DNA of 64,000 bases from Oxyruncus cristatus (taxonomy: Eukaryota; Chordata; Aves; Passeriformes; Cotingidae): assembly GCA_013399855.1 (NCBI GenBank), contig VXAY01002192.1:868001-932000 (forward strand), given 5' to 3'. A program made the position numbers and the translations under genes. Below are positions 32,101-43,473 of this stretch, in pieces (within the stretch, counting starts at the first letter, position 1; every line of letters starts with the position of its first letter). The notes under the pieces were generated by a model, which was not told the origin of the DNA, searched no databases, and saw only the letters and a program-made list of their open reading frames with translations.

Positions 32101-35100
32101 CTCCCTCTGGCCGTGCTCCTGCCTCCCCCCGGGGCAGATGCTCCCGTGGTGGTGGTTCCTCCCCAGTTACACGTGCTGATGGGCAGACAGCTCGGCCACA
32201 GCTTGGTCTCTGCTCCAGCCTTGCACCAGCTCCATCGCTGCAGCACACGAGCACCAACCTGCCCAGGGCAGGGGGTTACACCAACCCCACTCCCACGTGG
32301 GGTGAAAACAGGAGCCGGGCACAGGCATTCCCCTAACGAGTGCGTGAGAAGGTCCAGGGTGAAGGCTGAGACAGGATGGGTGGGGAATCGGTGAGTGAAT
32401 CAACGCTGCGACAGCAAGGGCAGAGAGACTCTTGAAGCGCCTGGAGGGGCACTGCTGTGGGGTGATTGCACACAGAGAGACAGTGTCTGCGGAAATGGGT
32501 AAGTGGCCTCGAAATGCTAAATGAAGGATGATAATTACACCAGGATGCATCCTTTTGGTTAATCAGGAAGAAAACCTGTCTGTTACATCATAGCAATTTC
32601 ATGGCATAGTCATGGCTGGCAGCAAGAGTAAATGGTAAAACCTGAAGCTGGCCCCTGAGTATCAGTCCTCGGAGACCCTCAGCCAGCCTGGGGTCCAGAT
32701 CACGTCAGCTTGATGAAAAGATAAAGAACCAATATTATTTTTCACAATGTTCCAAATATCTGCTCTAACCAGCAGTTACTGAAATGGAACTAAAACCTCT
32801 GATGCAGCTAACCCTGCTCTCATGACTGCTCTGCTGCAGCATTTGCTTCTCCCGAGACCACAGCTTTTTTTGCATATGTAGGAGTACTGAACCTGCTTTG
32901 GCAGAATTCCTGGAGCAAGAAGTGCTTACTCAACTTCTCCTTGTAGCAGAAACACCTAGTCCAAGTCACTTAGCTGTTTAAAAGTGACAGTCTTGAAGCA
33001 CACAGTTAACAGGTTTCATGTGGACTGAATACTTCTGTATTTTGGCTAAAACTCTCTGATTATCTCCTTCATTTGGAACTTTTTAACCAGCAGTAAAGCA
33101 CTAGTTTATGCAAAAACTGATAGCTAACCTCAACAGTACATTGTATATTTGGTACAGTCGGAGAGGAACAGGCACCACATCCCACAAGGAGAACTTTAAT
33201 AAAAGTTTTATGCAAGTTATTCAAGCATAACCTATCATAAGACAGAGCATAAGCCTCTCTCACAAATCAATTCAATAAAGGAATACACAGAGAAAATACA
33301 GGAGTCCTTTGATAAGAGATTATACTTCATTTGACCTGGACTCCCCATCTCTCCCAGGCAAATAATGGATCTCTGTGGCACTGCCAGAGGCAGCTGTAGG
33401 ATTAAAACCTAAACATATTTTATTGTCACAGCACTCATGAAGGTACTACAACAGCACTAAGCATCACAGCCCCTATTTTGCAGGGTGGTAGGAAGTTATG
33501 AAGGGTCCAACTTCTCCCACGATCAGAGGGTTTTCAACACAGGCATCCAACCTGCAAGTCTTGGACTCAGCATTTCCCCACTGAATGCACTGAACAAAGC
33601 TCTTGTCCCTTGTGATACCCTTCTCTCTGTGCTCATCTTCATGCCAGGGCAAACCCCATTCTGTGCTCAAATTATTTGGGGTCATGGAGGTCGAGGGATC
33701 ACACACTGCAAGCCAGAGTGAGTCACTGCAAGTGAGTCGCCCTGAGCTGACCACATGGTAAGTGTATCACAGAATTGCAGGAGAGCCTCTCCTTGGGCAA
33801 GGGAAAAAACCAAAAAAGTGGTTACTCAGGTGAGTGCTTTGAGAAGTACCTGCCTAGTCCGCAAGCCCTGGGAGAGGTGGGCCAAAATTGTTGAGCAGTG
33901 AAAGCACCAGCCAGCTTTACAGTAAAAGGTCTCATTAAGAGAGAGCGAGTCAGTCTTTTCTTGTGGGCAACACCTGTGTAACTTTAGGGTAATGGGAAAT
34001 CCCTCGGTAGATTTTGATGCACCAGCCCCCAAAATCCAGCTCTGAAGCTCTCTGTAATGAGCATGCAGGATCCTACCAGGCCCTCACATGCAGCATCAAA
34101 GCAATGCAGCTGGTTTTATTGCATCTGTTTATGAAAACTATCACAAAAGTGGCATGCCACTGCCAGCTGGGCTTTTGCCAAAGGAAGCTCTGCTTAATTA
34201 GGTCAAGAATTATTTGTTAGTGGCACAGACACTATTATATGTAGTTTTCAGTGTCCACACAGAAGTTCTCATTAGAAGGACACAGGGAAAAAGGATGGAA
34301 GAGAATGAAAAAAGTCACTAAACTCCTGGGAGAGGCAGCCAAGTTGATTCAGTTAGTATCTAGAAAGCCAAGACTGACACTTGGACCATTAAACATTTCA
34401 TTGTTTAAGCTAAAGAAAAAACTCTCAGAGTTTTCTGCAAGAGGGCTTATTCTTGTCCAAATAAGCAAGGACATCCCTTCCATCAGAGCATTACATTGTG
34501 AAGAAGAAAGGAGAACAGAGCAGACATCGCCTCAGGCTAACTTCACACTCCACACCTTAGGGTGGGCCACAGGGGAGTCTCCTTTGGTCTCACTTCCTGG
34601 GAGTGAAAGCCAGGAGGCAGATGGATTTGCTCAGAGATGTCTGACTCACTGCAAAGGCTGCCGGACAGAACAAGCAAAATCAGATAACACCGTGCAAGCA
34701 TTCTGGGTGGGTTCAGGTGCTCCTGCTATAAATCACAGTCGGCATTTGAAAGGGTCAGAATCAATTATGTCTGTATCACTGCAAAAGGACAGCCAAACCA
34801 AACTGCACAGGATTTGACAAAGCATGCAAGGAGTCAGGAAGAGAGTTAAGTGTATTCGGTGCCACCAACCCGAAGTAAGAGAGATGGTCTTAGGAATAGG
34901 GGACTCCTGTGCCTCTCTCTCAGAAGATGAGTGGCACAGTGACTGCATGTCAAACACAAGCTTTTGGCAATGCAAGGTTGAAGGTCCAGGCTGCTTTCTC
35001 TGCAGACTTGTTCTTACATTCTGTATTGGTTTAATGACTGGGCAGATTGCTCTTTTGTTACTGCATGGAGTTAGAAAGAGGAGGATGTGTTGTGAATCAT

Positions 35101-38100
35101 GGATAATAGAGGCACTGGACAGAGGAACTTCAAAGGGGAAGAAGCTCCAGGCTAGCAAGAAATGAAACTTTGCAAATCTTCCTGTTCTATGTAGTCTCCA
35201 AATAGACCACCAGCCACACTGTCCCAACCTCCTCCTGTTGGGACAAAGAAGTCTTCCTCTTCCATCTCCAGGTTTTATCCCACTGATCAAAGCTTCTCAT
35301 TGTCAGCTCAGCATTCTGAGGCATCATCCATGGAAAAAAGCTGGACATTGAAGAGAGATGTCAGTGACGGTGCTTCAGTCTCTTCCCAGACATCGTCCCT
35401 TATTTTGGGTTCATCTCCTACCTCACTCCAAGAAGTTTATGGGGCAGACTGAATCTGAATGCATTTAACTTAATGCATTTAACATGCTGTAGCTGCCCCT
35501 TGTGTCCGGAGGCAGCCTCTTCCCTCTCCTTTCTCTTCAGCAATCACCATACAAATTCAAGCTTTCACCCAAAGCCTTGCCTACACATTATAGATGAGAA
35601 GTGAAACGCATGAGAGCTCTCTGGGTTTCCTGTTCTTATAAGCCCCCTTTAGTCAACTGAGCTAAAGGATAGGGGAAAAAAGACTTTTCTCTCTGCCACA
35701 AATGCAACAACAGAGAAAATGGCAACCATCAGCAGGGAAGGCAATTACCTGAAGCCAACTAGGGATAGCACCCATTAGCAACGAGCTGTCAACTCCACCA
35801 CTCCAGGAGGCAGACAGCCTGGACACTTAAAGCTATCTCAGTATTTGCACATACTCTAACCTCACACTGTGTATTAGGGAATATACTCCTTTTCTTCATC
35901 CCAAGGTCTCAGGCTGTAACATCCTCAAACAAGTTTGTCAATAGATGAAATGTGATGAGTGAGCCTGTCCAGCTTGATGTTACAGGTACAATATGGCCCT
36001 CATTAAGTAACTCAAAGCAGAATCAGCTTTTTCTAACCCTACCCCACTTAGGCACAGTCCATTAATAAACCATTTAAGGACAGACAGCACCAGCCTTCAG
36101 AAGAAGGGTCAGTCACCCGCTCTGCAGGCTGCACCACTGCTGCAAGGTGAGGACACATGGTGACAGTGGCCACGTCCTCACACACTGCTGTTGGAAGGTC
36201 CAATACCTGGAAAGGCAGGCAGGCAGCTCCTGCTGCTGCGTGATGCTCACGTTCACTGAGGGAGAAGGGACGATGGCTTCTGCTGCAGAACACAGGGAAG
36301 AATGGTGGCGGTTGCCCAAGAGCAACAGTTGCCATCCCTGCTCCCCTCTTGCCTCTGGTGGTTGCGGAAGCAGTGGGCTGGATTCCTCCTGCGGCTGTGT
36401 TTCCCCTCTTCCCATGGCGGGATACAGTTCAAACCGGCCCCTTTTCCCTGGGGAGGCTGAGTTCAATTGGGCTACGCTGCTGGAAGCCCTTGATCCAGTT
36501 CTGGGAAATCCCCATAGCTCCACTGTACTGGGCAGAGGCAACCAACTCCTATGATCCCCTGAGCTCTGGGCTGCCAAGAAACTCCTCTCCATACAAGTCT
36601 CATCTGGCTTTTCAGCATGGAGCTCTTTTGACTGAAACCACAATACTTAACATGCTTCAATGATCAAGCGGAGGGCACGAGAATGTCACTGAAAACACTT
36701 GGCTTCCAAACGCTGCATTGTTCTTCCCTTACCCCATTCACAGATCCCAACCAGAACATGCTGATCAAGCTCTAAATGTTTTCTAGCTCCAACAAGGAGC
36801 ACCAAGCGCTATTTGATCTACCGAACACACACGTGCACCCACGCTGGCACGAAACCCATATGCCACACGACCCCACCAGTGCCCTGCCTCTGCCCCAAGG
36901 AGTAGCCTTGTGGAAGTGTTTTCTCCCTCCTCCATGCTGCCAGGGTCCACCAGACACAGCCCTGGCCAAACTGGCCCCTGCTCCATCAAAATCTGCCAAA
37001 AAGGCTGACCATGCCCAGCACTCATTTCCCAACTCCCAGTGACAACAATGCAGCTCAGTGTCACCATCTGTCCACCAGACCTGGGTGACGTTTTCAGCCT
37101 CATGCTCTGCTGGCCTTACCCCAGCACCAAAGTCCTCTGTCCCAAGACCCATCCTAAAAGTCTCATCTTCGATGTTCTGGTTACATCAAGTTCAAGACAT
37201 AGCAGAGAAAAGCACATGGTGGCCATGGCTCATCTGAGGGAAAGGCAGTGCGGTAGGAGTCATTCCTAGGAAGGCTGCATGAGTAATTTAAGAGAGAGGG
37301 AAAGAAAGCAAGCTAATTAAAGACGTGATAAAATCTCAACAGTTTTAGCCACATTGAATATCCAATTAGGTCTATGAAGCCTTTGGGCCACAGCTGTGGG
37401 AAGGGATTCTGGGTCTGGCAGAGATGGACCAACACCCACTGAGAGCCTCCGGAGCAGCCAAGAAACACCAGTTATGGCTCTTTTTTGGTTACCCCTCCCC
37501 AGGCAGCCCCGGGGCAGCAGGGCCCAGTGCCTGTAGCCTTGGCCACATCCCTCATCCATCCAGCTGCTCTTCAGGCATGCAGTGTCCATCAGCTGTGCGG
37601 CCAGTGTGCTCCTACTGCTCCCAGAAGCTGTAAAAATTCCTAAAAACTGCCTTTTTTTTTTTTTTCTTAAATAACATTTGCACACACATTGGGCTGCATT
37701 GTTTATAGCAAACATTTCAACATGCACTGGCACATGCAGAAAAAGAAAACAAAGACAACTGAATGGACTGAAAGGGAACAGGAACTCCAGCCCTGGCCCT
37801 TTGCTGAGGTGATAAAATCCATCCCGTGGTGTGCTTCTGCAGGATGGTTGTTGCCGGCCTCATTTTTGCTATCCTCGGCCGGATGTGCAAAGACCAACCC
37901 GCAGCAGCGCTGAAGCCGCTTTTAACTGCAGAAAAAAAAATAAAAAAAGGGTGACTTGCAGGAGGGCGCTTCTTTCAAAGCAGCATTTCTTGCCGCAAAC
38001 CTCCAGTAGCATTTCACACTGCCAGAAACCCTGTTGAGAGAAGCAGAAAAACGGGAGCACGAAGGCACGGACAGAGGCTGCGGGGCCCGTCCTGGGGACC

Positions 38101-38286
38101 CGCGGGCAAGAGGGAGGACACCCTCATCCCCCTGAACACGTCCTCTTGTGGGGAGAAGCCCCCACTGGAGGTGACCGAGAGCCCGGGAACCAGGGGGACT
38201 GCCCCGAGTGCGGGGCCACCGGGGAGCGCTCCCGTCCCTCTTCCCAGAGCGGCGCCGGGGAAAGGGAAAGACGGCCGCGCACCCCC

Positions 38287-38296
38287 GGGATTTTCC
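38287..38296 (+). promoter_or_regulatory. NF-kB-type motif GGGATTTTCC
   Basis: A full match to GGGRNWYYCC about 280 bases left of the gap. The mammalian syndecan-1 proximal promoter is reported to contain NF-kB and Sp1 sites, which makes this position plausible. It is a motif match only. Confidence 0.45.
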
Positions 38297-38334
38297 CACA
38301 GCCGAACGGGAAAGGAGGGCTTTTAACAGCATCA

Positions 38335-38367
38335 CTATTATTATTATTATGAATTATTATTATTTTT
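38335..38367 (+). repeat. (ATT)n microsatellite
   Basis: About ten ATT units broken by one GA step. It is an AT-rich island inside the GC-rich promoter region. Confidence 0.85.
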
Positions 38368-38456
38368 AGCGAGAAGGAAGGAAGCTCGGCGGGAGCAGCA
38401 CCGCTGCCAGAGAGGAAATCTGAGAATGCAATGGGAGGGAAGCGGCGGCTGCCGGA

Positions 38457-38510
38457 GGGGCGGGGGGGGGCACCGGCGCAGGTATCCCGGCGGCAGGAAG
38501 CGGGGGCGGG
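38457..38510 (+). promoter_or_regulatory. Two GC boxes (Sp1-type)
   Basis: GGGGCGGG at 38457-38464 and GGGGGCGGG at 38502-38510, both shortly before the gap. A nine-G run at 38462-38470 adjoins the first one and, with the other G runs nearby, might form a G-quadruplex. Sp1 sites are typical of CpG-island promoters such as that of SDC1. Confidence 0.5.
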
Positions 38511-38566
38511 CGGCGGAGCAGGGCGTGCCGGCCGGGCCGGGGAACCCGGCTGAGCCGAGCCCAGCA

Positions 38567-39206
38567 NNNNNNNNNNNNNNNNNNNNNNNNNNNNNNNNNN
38601 NNNNNNNNNNNNNNNNNNNNNNNNNNNNNNNNNNNNNNNNNNNNNNNNNNNNNNNNNNNNNNNNNNNNNNNNNNNNNNNNNNNNNNNNNNNNNNNNNNNN
38701 NNNNNNNNNNNNNNNNNNNNNNNNNNNNNNNNNNNNNNNNNNNNNNNNNNNNNNNNNNNNNNNNNNNNNNNNNNNNNNNNNNNNNNNNNNNNNNNNNNNN
38801 NNNNNNNNNNNNNNNNNNNNNNNNNNNNNNNNNNNNNNNNNNNNNNNNNNNNNNNNNNNNNNNNNNNNNNNNNNNNNNNNNNNNNNNNNNNNNNNNNNNN
38901 NNNNNNNNNNNNNNNNNNNNNNNNNNNNNNNNNNNNNNNNNNNNNNNNNNNNNNNNNNNNNNNNNNNNNNNNNNNNNNNNNNNNNNNNNNNNNNNNNNNN
39001 NNNNNNNNNNNNNNNNNNNNNNNNNNNNNNNNNNNNNNNNNNNNNNNNNNNNNNNNNNNNNNNNNNNNNNNNNNNNNNNNNNNNNNNNNNNNNNNNNNNN
39101 NNNNNNNNNNNNNNNNNNNNNNNNNNNNNNNNNNNNNNNNNNNNNNNNNNNNNNNNNNNNNNNNNNNNNNNNNNNNNNNNNNNNNNNNNNNNNNNNNNNN
39201 NNNNNN
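38567..39206. other. Assembly gap (640 N)
   Basis: A run of 640 unknown bases inside a very GC-rich island. Such gaps are usual where GC-rich DNA fails to sequence. The SDC1 start codon and signal-peptide exon are expected to lie here. The long open frames that appear to cross the gap on both strands are artefacts of the unknown bases. Confidence 0.99.
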
Positions 39207-40570
39207 GCCCCGGGGCGCCGCAGGCCGGGCGGGCGGCTCTGCCCTGCTCCCCCCACCGGGACCGGGGACGCCTCGGGGCGCCCCTGGAGGGGCCGGGGAT
39301 GGGCAGGATGCTCCCGCCGTCCCTCCGGCGTGTTGCGCCCCGAAGGCGGCGAGCGGCGAGTGCGGGTGAGCGTTGGCATGTGGCCCTTTGTGGTTCGGCC
39401 GTGGCCGGAGTCACGGGTGGTTCCTAAAGCGGGGACGCTCCTGCCGTGCCCTGGCAAAGCCCAGGGGAGCGCGGGGCCGGCAGCTCCCGGTCTCCTTTGT
39501 GCCCGGGAGCCGCAGCGCAGTGGAGGGGACGACCGGGGTCGTTAATTTCTGCCCACTCAAACACAGGTCCCGGTGCCGGGCTCGGAGCCAGCCCCGCTCC
39601 CCGGAGCTCGGTAACCCCGCGGCAGCGAGGCCTGTGCTGTCCCGGCCCAGGTGTCCCGGGAGCAGCTCTGGGGGCCCGGGCGAGCCTTGAGCCGTGGGGA
39701 GCGCTGGTCCCGCTTCAGCAGCCGCCAGGTGTCATCCACGGACAGGGGATGGCTCTGCTCCTGCTCTTGCTCCCGCCTCGCCCGCGAGCGGCTTTCCGCG
39801 GAAACCTGGCAGCACCAAGCTGTGAAGTGCTGGCTTGGTGCTCCAGGTCTGTGGGGTCAGCGGGTGCGGGGCAGGAGCCCTTGTGGCCGCCCCTTGACGG
39901 GCACAAAGCCCCGGTCCCATTCCTCTCTCCTGAGGTAGCTCCCCATTTCCCATGTATGCCCCGCCAGACCTGAGTGTGCACCCGTTGTGGAGTCTTATCC
40001 TTTGGATGGAATAGGAGGAAAGAGTGTGAGCAGGCTGGTACATCAGAGTCGAAACTGGCGATTTTTTTTTTTTTCCTAAATGGAGTAATTGATTTGAAAC
40101 TTGTCTGGGGATGAACTGCAGCAGCAGTCAGATATAAAGTGGCAGAACAAAGTGCACAGTGGGACGTAAGCTGCTCAAAATACCTCCAGTTTCACTGTAC
40201 TGTTCTGTTTGTGAACCTGACCTGTAGCTATGGGCATGTACTCTGGTCCACATGGCAATGAGTCGTTATGACATGGCTAAAAATGACAAACATGTGAGCA
40301 TAGTCAGCACTGTTCCATGGGGAGAGGGCTCTGCTCACAGCTTCTGAATAAAGTGGAAAAACTGCAGTTAATTTACAGTTTCTGTAGTGCATTTGGATAA
40401 AATCCCCCCTGTGATAAATATTCCTTACTAGGAATGATAAGGTCGTGAAGTAAATGCTTGTCTGGAGTTTTCCTGTGTGTAAGAGACACTTGGGCCTGGG
40501 TGACACTTCAGATCAAGGGGTTTCCAGGGTGAGCACATAAAGGAGCAGAAGTCCTCGGGGCTCTCTGTGG

Positions 40571-40580
40571 TGACTCAGCA
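40571..40580 (-). promoter_or_regulatory. NF-E2/MARE-type motif
   Basis: The plus strand reads TGACTCAGCA; the minus strand TGCTGAGTCA followed by C, the classical NF-E2 (AP-1/Maf/Nrf) site. It lies 0.6 kb after the CpG island in intron 1. Only a motif match. Confidence 0.35.
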
Positions 40581-43440
40581 CTGAGGTTTTTCCCTTCTGG
40601 TGATCACGTGGCTTTTTTCCCCATGTTGAAATGTCAGGAACATGGACTAAGCTGCCTTTCTCACCCATCTGGAATAATTATACTTTTGCATCAAGTGGAT
40701 GAAAACCTCTTGTTTTGGGCACAGAAGCAGAGTGACCCTACACAATCCTTTGAATCTGTCACATTGCAGTGCTATGGGCACTGCCATGGTTGTGTTGGGT
40801 TCATGGTGGTCTGATCGTTAGGAAGGGTGCCACTGCTGCTGACACATCTCTTGGCACTTGGCTCTTGCTGCGTGACTTGACTTGTCCATGCACATTGTGA
40901 TAGAAATAATAAACAGGAACAAGAAAGTGACCAAATAGTTGTTTCTTCCTGAGTACTCTTACCTGCAGAAATTATTGGAGAGGGTCCTGGTCTTCTTCAA
41001 GGTGACACTTTATTGCCTAAAACACAGTTTAAGAGTAATTACCCCCAGTTATGATGGGGACATGGATTTCCTTGGAATAAGAAGGCTGATACTTTTTAAC
41101 AGACTAACCTAATTATTCTCTCAAATGGAAACTGTATAACCCTGCCACCAAACCAGCTGAGCCAAGATGCACATCCTACTGCAGAAGACGGTGGACAATC
41201 CACCCTGTACTGTGAGGGGAAACTGGGGTTTGATTGTTTTGTCTGGTGTAGGTGTATGCTGGTGGTTGATACAAGCTTCACAGAGCAGGCCGAACCTTTT
41301 TCCAGAGGTGATGTCATTGCTATCTGAATATAAACTAATTAGAAGAAATTAGGTAGTCCAGTTGAACTATTAAACATGTAGGCAGTGGATAAGGAGGAAA
41401 CACTTTCTTCTATAGTACATACAGAGCAGCGTCACAATATTTATTGAGCGCTATAAACAGAGCTTCTTCATTTGAACACTCGCTGGTAGCCACTTCACAG
41501 TGAAATGGTGACTTATCTGGTCAGCTCTGATTAGAGCAGCAACAAATAAGCTGGGGGTTGTCTTGTAAGGGGGCTCTGGTGCAAGTTTGTAGTCTTTGTT
41601 CCAGGCTTCTCTCATTTTCAAGTGGTGAGAAGAGCTAACATTTCTAATGGCAGCACTCTGAAACTTCTGGAAACCAAACAATCCTCTCCTAACAACCCAA
41701 GACAAGTCACAGCAAGTGCAAGAAACCTGTAAGCCTTCTAAAAGTAAACTACTGCACGAACCTGAAATGTAGGCTGCTGTTTTAGCAGCAAAATTGGTCC
41801 ATTTTAAGTATGCGTTTTGCATTCCTAGTGCTTAGATGTGTCCAGGGGCCTGTATACTAGCATTTCACCCTAACCTTGCTTGAAGTGATTCATGTGTCCA
41901 AGAATCATACTAATGCCTCTTGAGAGGGACATTCCACACTTGTTTCTGGCATCTGGGGAGCTGGGATTTTAGTAGGGCCTCCCACAGGGAGGAGAGAACT
42001 TACTGGCAGAGAGAAGATAGGACCCCTTTACTGAGGAGGTGCTGTCAATTATAAAATTGCAGTGCTTCAGCATTGCAGCGTTAGTATTTTCGTCTTAATA
42101 GCTCTGAGATAATCAAAAGTAGGAGATGTCTAATACAGCACTCCAGGACAGCTGGAGATTGATGCACTCGCTGTGTGCAAATGGCATTACTCCCTCGGGA
42201 CAGCGTTCAGCTAATGTTAAGGCACTTAAATGTAGGTGTCTGTGTGTGCTGGGTGTTTAAGCCCTCATTAGAGTCATGGCGATGTAATCAGTGGAGCCAA
42301 AGAGAGCGATTATCTGACCAGCCCCTACACGTCAATTCCAAGGTGAGTTGCTTTGTCAGGGCTTTGTTGACTAGATCTCTTGTTGCCTATAAGGGGACCA
42401 TAGACACTTTATTTTAGTGCTTTTGTCCGAGAGAAATTTAGCTCAAAGTGATAGACTTTGTGTTTGTGAAACTTTCATTGTAACTCTCTCCACAAACAAA
42501 CAGACTGGACAAGTGCTGTTTGTGCCAAGACAAGTAGCAAAGCAGTGGGAAAAGCTTTCAGCTAGAACAGCAGCTCTTTCCTGTTCTAGTGCAACTGGAA
42601 CAGTGCCTCCAAACAATACTGTAGTCTTGCACTGCTTATGGCTGTGGAAGAAATTAGGGAGTATAGCTGGGTCCTGTCTCAGTGTTCTGAAGTGAGCAGG
42701 GGAGTGGACACAAAGTGAATATATTTTTGAGGGATGGTTGTGAGCTGTTGAGGAGGCATCAGTATTTCAAGACACTATTTATTTGTGAATTAGAAGTGAG
42801 GAACCTTTGTTACTCCTAGACTCCTGATATAAGCAGTGAACTTACAATGTGGAAGTTGTTTTGACCAACAGTGCAAGTACTTCTAATAGGTTTATTTCTG
42901 AGCTGAGAAGATACTCTTCCATGCAGAGAAAGCATGTGGTGTCCCCTTCGAAGTGCTGAGTGTCAGTTTTGTTAACAGATCTCTAAGTTAGAGCCGACAA
43001 ACATACTTCATTTGAACTGCTGCTCTGCTGGCTACTGGTGTACCACAGCAATGAGCCTTATCTGGCCTGGCTAGAAACCCAGGATACTGCACTTTCTACT
43101 GTGGAGATGCTAGTGGAAAAGTTACTGTACTGTGAAGCCTCACCTCAAGGTGAGATAACATTTGGACCTCCTACAAGCAACCCTTGTGGGGCAACATCTG
43201 CTAATGTGGTGGTTTCCCAACCTCTCCATTTCTCAAGCAGTGCTTGGCTGCAGTCGGTGTTCTGGGTCTTGTGGAACCGGCATGGATCCAACGGAGTCTG
43301 TTAGCTTGGGCTCCTTGCCATGCTTGACTGTAATGTTGTATCTCACTGCTGAGACCAGTTTCACCAGTGGGGCTTGCTTTGCTGGATGGGAACCAGGGTG
43401 TTAGTGGGATTTGGATGGAGTTGGCAGTAGAACTTCCTGT

Positions 43441-43473
43441 TGAGTCACTGGAGTTGCAGTTAGAACTGAGTCA
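43441..43473 (+). promoter_or_regulatory. Pair of AP-1 motifs (TGAGTCA x2)
   Basis: Exact TGAGTCA at 43441-43447 and 43467-43473, 26 bases apart, inside SDC1 intron 1. AP-1 is a known activator of syndecan-1 through a distal element in mouse. Whether this pair is functional is unknown. Confidence 0.35.

Larger units (their letters stand above)
27111..37840. other. Intergenic region between PUM2 and SDC1
   Basis: About 10.7 kb with no gene I can support. GC content rises from left to right. Open frames of 100-190 codons occur on both strands (for example 28604-29047 +, 34251-34817 +, 34733-35290 -, 36113-36643 -), but none resembles a known family. They overlap each other and show no splice-linked partners. 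The region holds a 77-bp degenerate tandem repeat and a probable tRNA-derived SINE relic. Enhancers for SDC1 could lie here; in mouse an FGF-inducible element lies several kb upstream of Sdc1. AP-1-type TGAC/GTCA sites occur at 27777 and 33719, but nothing proves a link. Confidence 0.7.
37850..39950 (+). promoter_or_regulatory. SDC1: CpG island, presumed SDC1 promoter and first-exon region
   Basis: GC content and CpG density rise sharply here, in contrast with the surrounding DNA, and fall again near 39950. It is the only CpG island upstream of SDC1 exon 2 in the window, in the right orientation and at a plausible distance (intron 1 about 20 kb, as in mammals). GC boxes lie at 38457 and 38502 and an NF-kB-type site at 38287. 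The centre is replaced by an assembly gap, so the transcription start cannot be placed. A GTGAGC donor-like site at 39366, just right of the gap, may end an exon, but the frame before it does not look like a signal peptide. Confidence 0.75.

Noticed and set aside
33765..33785. Short ATCACAGAATTGCAGG stretch resembling a CR1 end
   Set aside because: Only about 10 bases fit and the following sequence does not continue the CR1 pattern.
36113..36643. 176-codon minus-strand open frame near the CpG island
   Set aside because: GC-rich DNA favours long frames; plus-strand frames of similar length overlap it, and there is no recognisable domain.
39310..39366. Frame before the GTGAGC donor right of the gap as SDC1 exon 1
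   Set aside because: In the required phase the residues (LRPEGGERRVR) are basic and hydrophilic, not a signal peptide; it may be untranslated.
38347..39457. Very long open frames on both strands across the CpG island
   Set aside because: They consist mostly of unknown bases from the gap, and real bases cover only the ends.
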